The notes under the pieces: generated by a model
What the model saw: only the letters and a program-made list of their open reading frames with translations
What the model was told of the DNA's origin: nothing
Databases searched by the model: none
Translations under genes and position numbers: made by a program
Assembly: GCA_004009845.1 (NCBI GenBank)
Contig: RMBW01000075.1
Location: 62,001 to 126,000 of the forward strand
Source of the DNA: Davidsoniella eucalypti
Lineage: Eukaryota > Ascomycota > Sordariomycetes > Microascales > Ceratocystidaceae
Length of the DNA: 64,000 bases
Direction: 5' to 3'
Part shown: positions 27,101 through 42,200 of the stretch, in pieces
How positions within the stretch are numbered: position 1 is the first letter of the stretch
Layout of the letters: each line of letters opens with the position of its first letter

Positions 27101-27840
27101 TGAGCTATAGTCCAGGGCAGGATTTCGACTAATTCAAGCACATATCTTACTTACCATACTGCACATTTCTTTCTGATAACTACCCAAACGTAAAGTATAT
27201 TTTTAGAGCCTAACAGAATTTTAGCAAACTTCGGGGAATATTTTCTAGTCTTGTAACGCTGATGCTTCCTATCACCCTTGCGTGAATACTACCAAAAACT
27301 TGGCAAATTTTAGCTTTCGGGTGTTTTTTTTTGACTCTTTCTCATGCAAATGGACATGCGTTATATTACCATATAGGTCAGAGAAGATCAAAGCAAGACT
27401 ATCACCAAACAAAAAACTGACTACATAAATGGTCATCTCCTTCACAATGTTGCGGACAGTTTCTCGTTCCAATTTTCTTCGTTAAGCACTTATAACTGTC
27501 CCACGAAGACATTTTCCTCGAGAACAAAAGATAGAGCGGCCTGTGATATGTCATATTTGGGTAAGCATAGCATCTTACATGTTAAGTTACAACTTACCAT
27601 TTATTGTGTCCCATGTCATGTCATATTCAGGCCGCAAGTTTTAAACCATCCAAGTTCGATGACGTCATCAACTAACCAGCCATATCTCTGTCGCCAAGCA
27701 CATTGTAGAAAGAAGTATTCACTATTCGATAGTGTATCAGATATCAATGTCTATTATAGTAGAAGTGTGTGCTTATCATGTTATCAAGGAGAAACTACTA
27801 TGGAGAAGCTGCTTCAAGCGTGTTGCTGAATGTGACGTTG
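18138..27840. other. Gene-free stretch, first part of the long desert
   Basis: 9.7 kb of moderately AT-rich sequence with no gene I can support. Open frames on both strands are 60-176 residues, mostly start at non-ATG codons, overlap each other on opposite strands and match no family. The longest, 24088-24618 (+) and 20041-20481 (-), show no domain, signal peptide or coding bias. Short TA/GTAC-type simple motifs are scattered. I saw no long repeats, terminal inverted repeats or transposase-like reading frames. Confidence 0.5.
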
Positions 27841-30200
27841 CTCACTTTTTTTTAGACACATAATAACAATATGGGCTCAAAAGGCGTTGCAAAATATACG
27901 TTATATTAGAGCTATAACAAGATATATCATAAAACTCGTAGCACTTGTCAACGATATATATCCTCAATAATAACAGTACAAAATACGAAACACGATAATT
28001 ATTTCACATTGGCATGTATTAACAGGCTCAATCCAAAGGAATAAATACTGTATTTAACCCCAAAGTTTCCCGGCTGCTTATAGTTTTTTTGCAAGATTAT
28101 ATTTTTCTACAAACAAGACGCCCTTCACACCGCCAAAGTCAATGCTCCTGGATTATTTCGCTCTCTTTATCTTCTCTATTCTTTCTTCATATTCTCCGAA
28201 CACTCAAGATACCAGGTAGTGTAGTATCAGTATTCACTCGCAAGAGAGTTACATCATAGAATAAACATATTTCCAAGAGCTTCCTCCTATAAACATTGTT
28301 TATGGAAAAAGGAACGACTTCTGCATGGGTCAACTAGTGGCCGATGCTGTCTTTGCTCCCTATCCTCTATCCTAGTACCGTCATTCTTATTATATCAACA
28401 GCACATATTCTAGGGCTGTCTTCCTTCTTTATGCCATCCTACTTTATTTTCAGGCTTTGAACACAATCCATACTCCAGGTAGGGGGGTATTGAACAACAA
28501 AACATAATAGCTCAACTAGTTGTTGCCCCGATTGTAAAAGATTTAGCAAGATAGTTTAAGCTAGCTCAAGTTGATCACAAAGGTCTAAATTCCCGGACCA
28601 AGACAGCATGAAAGAACCAAGTACACCGACGTCTGTGTCAAGTAGCTCAAATCCAAGTATAAAAGAGAGAATCCTGCAATTGTATACCGAGAGCCCGGGT
28701 TTAGTCTCGCTTAGATAGAAGATGAAGTATGGCTATTGTCGTTGCTAACCAACAATATAATAGGATCTTGAGAAATTGTACATTCAGATGATATAAAGGC
28801 AAATCTATTTCACTTGCATTGCAAAGAAGATAGTTCTCGTTGATGAAGTACTGCCTATATCGTTTAATGAAGTGTATGAGGCTTTCGTGACTACAAATAA
28901 ACTCTTCAGGGAAGCAAATTACTTAGATCACAATTTATAGTTAGTATTCTCAGCATGATATTGACCATAACGATACATGACCCTCAAACCATACTTACTC
29001 GATATTGTATATACAAAACAATCCTAGATTAAACCGCGTAGGTTTACCTATATATGATACCTTCAAGACTGTGATGACCCAGTCAAACGTAAGTGGACTG
29101 ATAATCAAGTCTCTAAAATTCACTATCAAAAATAAAACTAAGCAATTTATGATGACTATATTCTTTCTGCGCTAGACAATGGTATTAGTAAGGCTTCTTA
29201 TGATGCATTATTAGGACATAATAATCCTTTAGTGACTTGATATACGTATGTAGATACCAGACATAAGGTAACTATAGAGTAGCCAATATATAGTGAACTG
29301 GTCAGGTGTGTACTCAGGTTGAGACATCTAACATGGCATTGATCCACCATTCGTTTTCTTCATACACTATATTCTCTTCCTCTTTGCTTATCAAGCCATT
29401 CATTATAACTATGATAACTAATAACTGTTTCTGCACTACCATTTGTCGCCTCCTTCTTTGTTTATAAGCAGATGGTGATCATTGGTAATTATGACTTACT
29501 TCTCATTTAGTCATAGTATGGACTCATGCTTTATCATGTATTAACATAGTTATGTAGTGGCTTCATTAAAACTTGACAAGAACTCCAATATATGCACCCC
29601 ATAGCAAATCATATATATTCGAAGGCTATAACTAACTGATCACTATCTTTAATGCTTAGCGCGTCATATTACTTAACTCAGAAGACATGTTCAACATATA
29701 ACCGATATCTACTTGAAATCTGTAGTTAAATTAATAAAAATGCTACCTTGAACATTGAAGAAAGCGCGATAAGAGCATAAACTATGGAACGGGTTATGAT
29801 TCCGACGCATTATAGGAAGAAATGTTCAAAAGAGGTTGGTAATCTTCCTCATCTTGGATAAACTTGGCTCTAACATAAGGGGTTAATCACACTTAAAAGG
29901 AAGTATAAGTATAAAGCAAGATTATGCGACATGCGCACTTAATATTCGGGATAGTTGTCACCGAAAACAAGATTAGCTTGCTAGCAAAATGATCTATGTG
30001 CGTTATATTTCATACAAAAGTCCCTACCTATACCTTAGGGTCTCTGTGAGCATTTCAAGGCGTATGTCATTCTTTGATTCGTTTCGTGGATCGTCTATAG
30101 CCTTGAGGCCGTATGTACACACACTTAGTTTGTAAGATTCTTTGTTTTCTTTTTAGTCAAGTCGTGACTTTGAGGGATCCTTGACTAGAAAATCGTCTGT
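27841..30200. other. AT-richest part of the desert
   Basis: About 2.4 kb in which even 60-residue ORFs are absent on both strands. It is visibly richer in A and T than its flanks. This could be a decayed repeat or simply non-coding spacer. A 32-codon open run at 29142-29240 is not convincing as a gene remnant. Confidence 0.45.
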
Positions 30201-33200
30201 GTTTGAATTTCAAATACCGCGTCCAAATATGTAACAAATCGGATCCTAAACCCATTAGTGATTGTTGTCTTGCTCTCTGTCGTACGAAGTATAGGGTTTC
30301 TATCCTTCCTAAAAAAAAAAGACTTCAATGCCCTTGGAACCGTACATGGCAAAACTTCTCTTATGAACTGGACTACGTAGAAAACTCAAATCCTACAACT
30401 ATTGTGCAAATACCCCATGTCAAAGTTCCCATACACAAAATACTAGTCCAGAATATCGGTAGTGCTTATGCTAATGATATGTACATATGCTGGTGTAGTC
30501 TAAAAACGCGCTAATTGTACTTATGTAAGCACGGTTGAATCTGGCATTAAATCCAAATCGGCATGCTATCCTCAGCATTGGATTATTCGTTGGCTCACCT
30601 TGACTATCGTGAATGCTGATCTGTTTCCATATTGTCCTGTCCCCTGCCCGCATCGAGGTCATGGACATTGAAGAGAGTAACATCGGAGTTGCTATAACGC
30701 TATGATTTGCTGTATTTTTTTGCTCAAATATTAGCTGGATACTACGGGAAAGAGTCACAATATTGCCTTCGCTACTACTGGTTTAAGCGTCAACGAGAAC
30801 ACCAATGGAACGAGGCAACATGCTATCACATGTATCACGCATCACACTATATTGTCTTGACGTTCTAGCCCGAGATAATCGCGTGTTGACGAGCCCGATG
30901 CCATGGAGTCGTTTCTGTTTATCCGCATAGTGCTGTTGTTTTCTAGGCCGGTGCTGTCTCTCAAAGCATCACATGCCTGAGATAACATGCGCCTTTGGAA
31001 AATTAAGGTGTCTAGAATAGATATATATAACAGGATACATGTAGTTGCAAGTGAAACATGTACCAGCTTGTCAAGGCCTACCAAAGACTCTGGCAACTGC
31101 TCCTAGTAGGGAATTCCCCATTTTGAAAAGTCTAGATAGTACCCTAATTTGGACAATTCTTGCGATATATTTTCGGTACCTAAAGCTATTCAGTCAGCTC
31201 ACTGGACAGTCCGAGCCGAATGAATCAGTAGTCTCAGTTGCTTCCGGCTCCAAAAACAATACCGCTTACAACGCGGCTGCCACTTAGTTACAAAGATCAG
31301 CTAGACGTTACTGTGAACGGAGCAACGCCGAAGTGCAGCTTATAGCCCACCACCCAACGATTCTGCCGTTCTCTATATAAAGCACAGATTCTAGAGCCTA
31401 CATACCGCTTACATATCACCCTACCCAGTCATATTCATTGTCTACTGGTGTTGCTTCCTGTCCGCCATATCCCCCCTGCAACTGATTCTTTTGTAAGGCG
31501 ACCTTAACAACACAATCCAGTATATGATCGTCAGATACGCCCGAAAGATTCTTCATTATTTGAACCGGCCGAGATATGGATAATCTTTCTGACAACAGCA
31601 ATATCTTAGTTGTACATGCTTTAATAGTCGAAACGTTAATGTATCAATATTGAGCCATGATTCCATTCATGGCAAATTTTAACCATAGATTTCTCTTGTT
31701 TCCAATAATGATGGTACTGAATGCTCAGAACCCTTTTCTTCACAAATAACTTCATAGATGGCGTGGAGTAGTGTCACCACAAGAAGCCAATAGCAAGAAC
31801 GTACACGTAGATCTCGGTTTTTTGTCCAAGGTAGATAGCACGAAACGCATGAAACTATGTACTCATAGTTAACGGCGTTATTTTGTGGCTGGCGAGTAAG
31901 AAATAATACATGCAACAATTTGAGAGGTTCCTTTTCCTCCTCGGTCCCATACTTCACACCGCCTAGGCCGGCAAAGGTGCGCAACTTGGGAAGACGTAGT
32001 AGGAAGCAGCCCTGTAAAATCCTCACGAACGAACCTAACCAGAGTAGTCAAAGCTTCTACAATCATGAAAATAGCGAGGCAAGTTACACTAGCCTTGTCT
32101 TTGTGTATATCTGTAAAGTAACATGCTCATACTAAATAGTAGCCATAGCATATAGGGTAAATCATAATGTTGAATATTCTCATCCTACCCTAGAAGGATT
32201 TCCACCAAGGTTTGTCCTCGGCTTATGAATGGAACCATCCCAATAAATCATTATATATCTTGTTCTTATAATAAACCTTTCAATTTGATTTATGATAAAC
32301 AAATTGTTAGAAACATCCAAAATAGATCTTGTACGAATGGACAAGACAAATGATCTTAGTATTATTCAACTGTTGATAGCTTGTCCATTCGGATCATGAC
32401 CAAAGTTAACTACAACTACAAAAAGCAAAGCCTAAAAATATATAGTAGGGAACAACTCATCCAGCCCGGTTGGGCTTCATCTATGGCGTTATCCATGAGT
32501 GGCATCTCGGGTTTTGGGGTTTTTTTTTTTCACCAGGACCAGAATAAGAAAGGACAGGCGCCCATAGAGACTCTCATAGCGTATTAGGCAAATGCTTGCC
32601 TATTGATCAGAGCTAGCATATAAACGCCGACAGCACACTATGCTATATTGCTGCATGAAAACTACACGGAATCCAAAGTCAGTCTCTATACTCCATCTTT
32701 GTCAATGCCTACGTACAATCAATGTCCGTGCCGCTTTATTTGTGACATATATTATCCTTGTCTCTAGTTAGTTCTCTTGGAAGTATCCTCTTCTCGTGGG
32801 GGAGTATTAAGATTCCTTTAGTTGGATTTTCATCCCGCGTCAAACTTATAGGAGAGAATGCATAACTATAGGATGGAATAGAAGAAAAGATGAAAAGGCA
32901 CGCAGGATGCAAGGCTTGACCAGAGACAAAGAACATACCTACCTATATACAGTGGGAAGATACATATATGTGGAATAGGGGCACGGCTAAAGCAATGACG
33001 CGGGTGGTATCGTAGCAGGGGATCTACATAGTTGTAGAAACGCTTCAATGCGTATGTACAAATAGTGAACATCTCGAATCTGGTTGAAAGGCATATAATC
33101 ATGATTTGTTAACAAAAATCGAATGAACATGCTTATACTCTAAATCAAGTTATTATCTTTTTTTCAATAGTCAGAATTCTAATTGTAGTGAAATAGTTCC

Positions 33201-36104
33201 CACTCAACGATGACTTACCTAAAATATGCTTATTAGGCAGGCATACCACAAGGACTGATAAGTAGCAACTTTACATATACTGTAGCTCGGACAAGTCAAA
33301 ATGCAGATTTTGTTTTCTAAAAAAAGCCGTTGTATCGGTATACCAATCATCCCCTAGTCTATGGCATGAGCAACACTAAACATATCACATACACTTGATA
33401 CCTGACCAGTCAAGCCCGGTTCTCGGCCGCGAGCAAAGCGGGCATCATATATATCATTGCATATTGCTGGCTATCAAGCAGCAAAACATGAACACGTAAC
33501 ACGACGCTTGCGGGCCCTCTAGCAAGCAGGCGATGGTCTGACAAAACATTATGTGGCCTTTCGTCTATTGGTGTACTGTGCAGTGAGAGAATATCACTAT
33601 ACCTATCGTCTATCTTTCTATATAACCATCTGACTCACATATATTATATCTCTCTTTTTTTTCTGGGCCATGGCAATATAACTGAAGCTAAAACATATCA
33701 AATCTTTTGTGTCTTTTATCTTTTTCATACTTGGTCACACGCACACATGAACGTGATAACCAAGCGTCAAGGCGTCAGGAATCAAAGAAGACAACACACA
33801 TCTTTAGGATTCGCGATGGAAGCTAATTGGCCAGCCCGGTGTTGACGGTTGGAGCTGTAACAAACTACTCATCGTGCCCACATGACATGCCTGGCGCTGA
33901 TATTTCTTGGCTCGCTCTTCTTGTGGAAAAGGTAGAGGGAAAAGAGCATTCTGATTTTCCATCTTCCTCGCAGATGCGTTTTATCATGTTCTAGTGATCT
34001 AGTGTAGATGCTTATAGAAAATATACTGATCCGATACATATCATACTCTGAGGAACCATTCCTAAACAAGTACGAAAATAAGAATAAAAGCAAGCATGCC
34101 ATCTTCAGCCAAGCACTCTCTTGTTGGACTATATTTATTGTAAGCCAAAACTCGCCTTGATGTTCGGCTTGGACACAAGTTCTTTACCAGTGTTACCGTT
34201 TGTTAGGTTCTTCATCTTCTGTACCCTCTTCTTCTTTCCTTTGATATCCTGTTCCGTGTCTTTTTTACTCTTTGTTCTCCATCCGTAGTATTACTCTTCA
34301 GTGTGCTTGCCAATGTAAGAGTTTTCGACGGTGTAACTCTGAATATCCCCCTCATTCCTCTCCATAGGCAGAACAAACGAATGAGATAAGGGCACATGTC
34401 TAAGTGACAAAGCCAAATCATGGCTCTGGTCGCCTTCCTGATGCATCAATGCCCAATGGGAACCATAAAACACTCCTCGTGATTCGTGATAGAGAAGAAA
34501 AAAGAAAGCTACAAACCGAAACGAAAAAAAACTCCACTACTCACTCAAGGAGGTCCGGTCCATGTGTTCAAGGACGTACTTTCATGAGGTACTCTAGGCT
34601 AGTCATGTACTATCTTGTTTCTTATATTTTTGCCGCGTTATATGCAACTATATCAGCTATATCAATCCACTCAACAGAAACATATAATACATAACTGCGC
34701 CTTGAATAGCTATGTGTCTTGTTGTATCACATAGTATAAGTAAGAATGCTCTACTTAGAAAGGAACTGGAATGTAAATGCAGCAAGATAACCCTAGTTAA
34801 AACCCTACCAATATTAGCTATCTTTGTATTCATCAATGTTCATGGCCGGTCTTTCTTCTGTCATCCGATCTGATGATCGGCTTAGATTCTTTTTAATTAT
34901 CAAGCGAGGGACAACTCACTAATGGACGTGTCAAGTCATGCAGCTACCGAGCTCTTCGAGTTTCCTTGAATTTGAACCCGTTGGTTCGCTAGAATGTACT
35001 TCTGGCCGGCCGATATATCTGACAGCAGGCCAACATACTAGAGATTAAAGTATTCACCGAGGCTAATGTAACCGATGGATTTTTGCTGTAAAATGAAAAA
35101 TATATAATCCAGTAGTACTACAATATGATTAGTGGCACGTATGGTAGTACATGGACTGGAATGCTCGACTATTTGGACTTTGGGGTCTATACACAACGAA
35201 GCAGGATCCTGTTGTATTTGGGAGATTCAAGCTTTCATCAATCTGATTGTCTCGTCATGCCCATTGTCGCATTGAATCTATGGCATTTTCAAGAATCCTA
35301 ACAATGAAACTGCATGCTCGATAGTGTATGCTGTATGATGATTGTCTCAGAAAGGCAGCATATCATATGTTGTATGTACAGTTTAAGAAGAATAGGTCTA
35401 GCACTTCCATTGTAATTATTCTCGTTGGTTTCATTATTCAACTGGCTTTGCAGTAGGGGAAAATTGAACCTGGGAATCTTGAAGGAATAACTGCATATAT
35501 AGCACACTATGTATCTATGTATGTATATCATATTTAGAGAGCACAATTGGATACAAGGGACAAGTAAAAACGCGGGGCTGTAAGTAAAAAGATCTCAGCC
35601 TACAGATAATTCTTGGACTACTAAGCTAGAAAGACGATTGTAAGGAAAAGGATATGCTGAATGGTATGTATATGTACATGTATATTATCAGCTGATATCA
35701 TTAAACATGTACGCTTTCCCCATTGACTAGCAAGATAAAACCAAAAGTAAAGGTGCTTACTAGTCTGATTTTGTTACCATTATCAAGTCTCGAGCTTCTA
35801 TTTTCCCGAACTTTCTGGGTCTATATATTCCTGTGTGAATGCAATATATTATGACTAAAAATACTATAGCCCGCTAAATGTCCCTTGACGGAATAGCGAA
35901 GGACCCGTGAATCACCGGGAAGCCTAGGAAATACGAGCGGAAGTAGACCCGAGCGGAAGGTTTCAAGACTCTCCATTATAGCGGTTAGATGCTTCATCCT
36001 TGGAAGGAGTAGACCAGACTGTATCACGATGTCTTAGTGATTATTATTGACCAAAAGAGCAAGTTGTGGTAACATACAGTTAAATTTACAGATAAACTAT
36101 AGAT
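30201..36104. other. Gene-free stretch, middle of the desert
   Basis: No supportable gene. The open frame at 30203-30514 (+) starts at a TTG and resembles nothing known; the others are shorter. A run of twelve T near 32520 and many TA-rich tracts are present. Confidence 0.45.
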
Positions 36105-36201
36105 CGTATTTGTATGGTAAGTGCAAACTGGATCTCACTTGTAGTGGATAGACTACGGACCACAAAGTGGTATAGTGAGCCAAATACGGGTAGTCTATCC
36201 A
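36105..36201. repeat. Compound inverted repeat / potential hairpin
   Basis: Perfect 12-bp arms TGGATAGACTAC (36145-36156) and GTAGTCTATCCA (36190-36201). The loop contains a second stem ACCAC-AAA-GTGGT (36159-36171). Two further complementary pairs flank it: CGTATTTG (36105-36112) with CAAATACG (36181-36188), and CTCACT (36134-36139) with AGTGAG (36174-36179). The density of complementary segments in 97 bp is unusual for this spacer. Confidence 0.6.
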
Positions 36202-39200
36202 TATGTGATGCAAGTACATCCGGGGCGAAGATGAGCACTTGGGCCTTTTGGGTAGGTAAGCGTGATGATAATGATTTGCAAATGTGTGCTTGGATAGTAC
36301 GTAGTTGAATATATGTGTAGATGTGTAGATATGTACTGCTAGATATCACATTTTTGTCATATGCCGAATCTTCCAATCTCCAAGACGCGCTACTTATGTC
36401 CATGCTCAGGCTTATCTCCAGTAAAAATTGTGCATACTTACTTATAACACTGGTTTGGCTGCAGCCGAGTACTTTTTTTGTGACGAGCCTGCAGACACGA
36501 AACGATATCGGAAAGTGATGTTGCGTTAGTTGAGAAATATCCATTTCGATCTAAATTTAGCTAAGAATCCTAGTTTTTTAAAAAAAGAAAAAAAAGAAAA
36601 AAAAGCAGACTTTCTAGGCAGCAAGAGGTAGCACAGCGCTATTCAATTCCAGAACTCATGTATTAGCCTCAAAAAAAAATCTAAGCCTTGGTGGATTTAT
36701 GTAGTTAGCGTTGCATTGCCTATATCATCGTCTTTTTCAAGGCCTGGATTACAGCTACTTACGTATCTGTAGGTTGTTTCGCCAACATTAGTGGACTAGA
36801 TTTCTGCCATTTAGCTAAGAATAATAGCTGATACATGCCATTACAGGTAAGCCCTTACCGTACAGAACGCCTGTGATAACGAATGCCACTATATCCCAGA
36901 GTGTTTGCAATGCGTCTTTAGATCGGCTTAGCCAATTAAGTCAAGTACCCAACGACCTCCAATAATGCCTTGTTCCGCTGTAACAGGTCAGGTCTAGAGC
37001 GTATTGCTTCGAGGTATAGCTGAATCTGACCAAAGGGCTAGACCACCGTCGACCCATGCTACCTCGGCCCGTATTGCCTTTGGGTTGTAGCTTTCATGAT
37101 TGACATGATGAGGCGACAAAGCACCTGTCTTCTGGCAAATCAACGAGTTGAGCCATGACTTCTACCTAATAGATCTGCCTAGATTTGCTCGAGTCTTTTG
37201 TGGGAAACTAGCCAGCGCTTAAATATGATCAAATACGCAATTGCGACTCTATGGATGATGAATGGCTATACTGATAGCTTGCATTTGCATAAAATTACGT
37301 CTGTTTTTGTACATGTATGTACATAGCATCCATGGAAGAGATAATCCAATCAAGATCTCTATATCATACAGTGCTGTCAATGTGTCGGCACTATATAGTA
37401 TGACATCGTTATAGTCAGATACTACATCCCCATCCCATTCGAATTTGTCGATACCGTGTTATAAGATCCAGGTTATGAAATCTTCGTTGATATTGGTTCT
37501 ATATGTACAACTACGAAAAATCTACTCCGCAAAGCCCGTCTCATACCAAGTCCTTGAATGAGATATACATATATACTTTTACGCAGGTCTATTCAAATAA
37601 AGGCAAGCTTCACTACGGTAACTTGTCAGGGTTTTGCAACGTGCTTGGCTTCTTGACATCAGCCTACTTAGTATCAAGATCAACGTCGACCACTGTTGAT
37701 TCATGGCTGACCATTCAAGGCAACTTTTCAACGGCATTCTGTATACTCGATGTCTTCTTTTTGAGGTGTGTCTTGGTTTGTAGGAAAGAAAGAGCTAGAA
37801 TGAAATGACATAATGTACCCTTGCAGCGGATCTATGTGAAGATTTACACGTCGGGGGAAATTGTATCCGTATGCCTACATTTATATGACATATTAATCAT
37901 ATAAGATCTTTTGAGAACAATTCGCTGTATTTATTGTCTTACAATTGAACAAAGACACGGGCCATGTGTGATTTCATGTCCTCAATCTTCATCACTTAGA
38001 CATAATCTGTAAGCAGCATATTCTGCATGACAACACACTGGTTTCCATTGCTAAACACGCAAATGAATGTTAGAATATCGCAAATGCGCATTTACAATCT
38101 TGTAAATGGGATACATCATGGCAGCCTTGTTGAGAAACAATGTTTGGTTACGGGCCGTCTTAATGTCTTGATAAAGGCAGCTGAACATAGTTGTATTTTG
38201 TCTTATCGAGTCCTTCGTTCTTACCTTGATATATGCTGTTTATGATTTTTGACAGACTGATATATACGCCCCTTGTATATCAAGTCGTGCTCATCATTAC
38301 GACATGTCCTAGTTATCATGTGAGCCCTCTTATATACGTATTTTCATTTCCAGTAGTAGCAATAGTAGTAACAGTAGTAGAAAATGGTTGCTGGAGATAG
38401 CATTATTGTAGAAACCAAAAGGAAGTCTATGTCCAGGAACGTTAGTATTCTAGTATGCACCATAAGAGAAAACCACCTGTCCTAATTAGGAAATGATTCC
38501 TAGGCTTTCGTACCCTTACTTTTTCTGCCGTTTTTTCTCTCGAAAAACTGCCCCTCAATCTTGCATGATGCTCAAAAAATAGTGTAGAACCCGTTTTTGC
38601 AGATTTGACAATTGAATCATGGTTGAAATCTCTTGAATCATATCGAGTTATGGGTCTGACCCTAAGACTATGCCCCAAACCCTAATATAACAGGCTCGAC
38701 CACCCGTAATGGAACACAAAAAAGAACTACATCCAAAAGAATAGTTACGAGAATAAGATTACATAGTGGGAAATTCATTATGAAAAGCAAAAAGTAAGGG
38801 CATTATTAACTAGGCTAAAAATATGAACTGAAAGTACAGATATAAATACATATAGGCAAAGAAGCAAGCAGTTAACTAGTCAAGGTCTAGCTAAATTCGG
38901 CAGGCGAGGCACACAAACTCTACACTTATTGAGGTCTACCTTGACGGCCTCCAACAATACCTGGCTCAATGATTCTCAAAAGAGAATCAGCCAAAGCGGC
39001 ACCTTGGTCCAGCCAATAAAACGGGTCAGTTTCCTCTTTTGTAAGAGATTCTTTTCCCTGCATTTTATGTGAGCATGGCAAGCCAAATAGCAAACAAGAA
39101 CAAGGCTGTGGTTCAGCTAACCCTTTGGACATTCGTTGTGATTTGGAGTATCTTGAGAGAAGAACTTGTTTCCGCTGTGTTGTACGAAGGCCAACACAAT

Positions 39201-42200
39201 TGCACTTCACAATTAAGGGATCCTAACCATGCCGAAGAGTAATGAGTACTTCCTAGTTTCACTCTTTGGCCTGCTACTTGCTGCCTATAAGACAAATATA
39301 TGTTTTCTAGGAGCTGCTCGATACTGTCAGTCAAGTCCCTCGGATCCCCGGTGCTATGATTGATAGATTGCAAGTTGATTGTTGAAAGATTGTAAGTCGG
39401 TGGTTTTTTTTTCAGTTGGTCAGTCTATTTAACTTCAAATATTCTCCGAAAAGTAGATGTATTCAGGCTTAGTTTTCTTTTTTGGAAGCGGTATGCCAGA
39501 TATGAAAGGCGGTGGTGTAAAACAGTTTTCTCTTATCGTGAGCATACCAAAATACTGTCGTTCCTTGACATAGACTTCATTTAAACTATGCTACTACGAT
39601 TCATTCAACATCATCATAGGACATACGGAAGAAGATGGCAAAAATAAAGATGATATCACGCCCTAATTCGGTACATTGATATAGTTTGGACGGGGATAAC
39701 TATAAGCTACGAACGGCGCATAGTTTTATTGCAGGAATAACTCCACTACCTAGAGCGTAAATCCAACAATTACCTGTGTATTATCAACAGAGCTTACAGC
39801 GAAATTTTATAGGATGCCGCACTGGCCAAAACTAGTAGCACTACTGCATCTAGAATCTCGCGTGTGCTGATTGTATGCCTGTATCTGTGTATTGCATGTG
39901 TGTGCCTTCTCTTGGCAGCGAGAAAAAAGGAAGAAAAAAACCACTCTTCCTGCGTTCAAGATGGGACTATGTGGCTTTGTTCAGGTTGCCATAGAGCCAA
40001 CATGAAGCTGCCTTACACGGAAAGCCCAACGTGAACAATCATTCAAGCGAGTAATGTGAGCGCCTGAGCAGTTGCAATCAGAGTTTTCTAGATCCCATGA
40101 CCTCGAAAATGTACCAGAATGGTATGTCAGCTTGAAGCCATTAGTAGATCATGATTCAATTAGCCTCTTAATTCTGCCTCGATATACATATCTGACTCAA
40201 TGTAGGTTTGTGTCTTTGTAGTTATCTCCAAGCCGTTCTTGAATACAACCATTCTACTGTAACACGAACCAACCCACACAGCTTTTGCTAGAATCAAAAC
40301 TCTTGTATAATGTTTCAAATTATTAAATGTATTTTTAGTTCTGTGATGTAGGTAGTTTGCCGATGATGGTGCAATAGACGCCTGGATAGCATATCTACTA
40401 TTGTATCAGTTGATAGATGGTATTATGTCAGTATCATGTTAAAATACGAAATTTCAGAGGATACACCCGGTATATTCTATAACTCTATCACCTAGCTATA
40501 CATATATACACTCAGAAAGGTTCTTGCCGTTTCACCTAGTATTATCGGCCCAACCGATCCCAGTCTTTTTGTTCTCGCTACTACTTATCTTTGCAACCGT
40601 CTTGATTGCATTTGTCATATATATTGCACGTCCAAGTCAGGCAAAGATATTATATATCACAATTTGAGTTTTCTTCACTGTGATTCTATGTAGCCATGTT
40701 CACATCCCGATCCTACGTTCCTAAATTCACCATGAACAAGAGGTTTGAACATGTTACATAAGCACATTAGCTATTGATAGTCACTCAACTCAAGATTTCA
40801 AATAACTATCATGTATGAATGTGATGAGCTGCATCGGAGATCGTTAAATATTGCCTATTCAATACAACCGAGCTGGAAGGTGGGAGGCCTGATATAGCTA
40901 GAAGATCCGCATAATAGCGTTCAATGGTGACCTCTTCATTGTGATAAGGAAACATGCAGTATATGCATCACTGGAATTTCCAAGTTGGCAGCCTCGGGGA
41001 GATAAAGCAGCTTTGAAAATATGACATGTTGAATATAGAGAGATTGAAAGATCAGGCATGAATTTTAACTGGCAATGATGTCTAAAGGTAGCAATGTGTA
41101 ATTATTTTGGTTCACACGAAGCGGTTCGGAATCAATAGCACAATGAGTCATGTATAGCATCACCAAAGCCAACCAAGGAAGCTTGGTTGTTTGTTGCGTA
41201 GATATACCGCTCTCAAGTCTTTCAAACTAATTTATAGGCGCATATAAAACTCCAAATTGACTACAAAGGATAGATGCGGCACAGCTTGGACTTCTCAGTC
41301 CACCAGTCTGAGCACACGTTATATTGAAAGGAAGCTTTATATATATATTTTACAGAAATCTGTCGAATCTACCACTGCCGTACCACACTTGCTCACCAAT
41401 ACTTGTCTCTCAGGGAGGTCAATTATTATCATAGTTGCGAATTCATTCTAGCCTTGATACTATATCAAAAAGTACAGAATAGTTATATCACATTCGTGCC
41501 TGATTTGTACAGATAGATATATGTAGGTATGAAGAAAACAAACATACAATGCTGAACTCCACAGTCAGCCGATGAAACAACCCAGAATATTTGCAAACAA
41601 TAACACGGATTATATAGTGTTCATGTTTATTTACAATGTAGCGCTAAATAAAATAACTAAATATCCCCGGTGTAAACAAGGACAATAAAAGACAATTGTT
41701 TCTGGAACAGTTTGGAACCCTCAAAATATCTACATCAATTATCCCATTGGCTCGAAAATTCTGAATAGGTCTTGCCGATGTGTAGAAAAATATTTTTGTT
41801 TATATATATATAAACGACTGTTGAAACATTTCAATTGTTTCTTGCGGCAGCAGATCCAGCCATTCATTTTCTCTATCTTTCACTAGTCTTGACGCTATTT
41901 CCCATTTTTTCTATGTATTCTCCTGAGACACCGCCACTCTTCATGGCAGGCCTGATTTGGGTTTTAACACATGTATTTATCGGCTTCTTTCTGGGGTATA
42001 TACAACTATACTGGCCTTACCACGCTGCTGGAATGGGCGATCCTCGAGGTTGATTAGAAGGAGGTGATATCATATTCATGGATAGGGATAAAATAAAAAC
42101 CCAAGAGAATAGGAAGAAGATTGGCTGCCCACAGCAGGGTCTCCAACCATTTTAAAGCCATAGGAGATATCGAGAAATATTAGTTTTGATATGCAGCGAT

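Noticed and set aside
29142..29345. Possible decayed copia-type element: a 32-codon open run and a TAACATGGCATTGAT stretch resembling an LTR end plus primer-binding site.
   Set aside because: The open run is short and matches no gag or pol motif I can name, the putative primer-binding site differs from the usual one, and no LTR pair is visible.
36086..36544. 152-residue ATG-started open frame on the minus strand.
   Set aside because: The opposite strand is nearly as open, the sequence resembles no family, and it overlaps the compound hairpin; likely chance.
38341..38380. Spaced AGTAGT units that could suggest a repeat array.
   Set aside because: A simple imperfect triplet tract, not a CRISPR-like or regulatory array.
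41835..42053. Hydrophobic 72-codon open run that looked like a small membrane protein.
   Set aside because: Begins at a TTG; from the first ATG (41913) only 46 residues remain, with no homologue I recognise.
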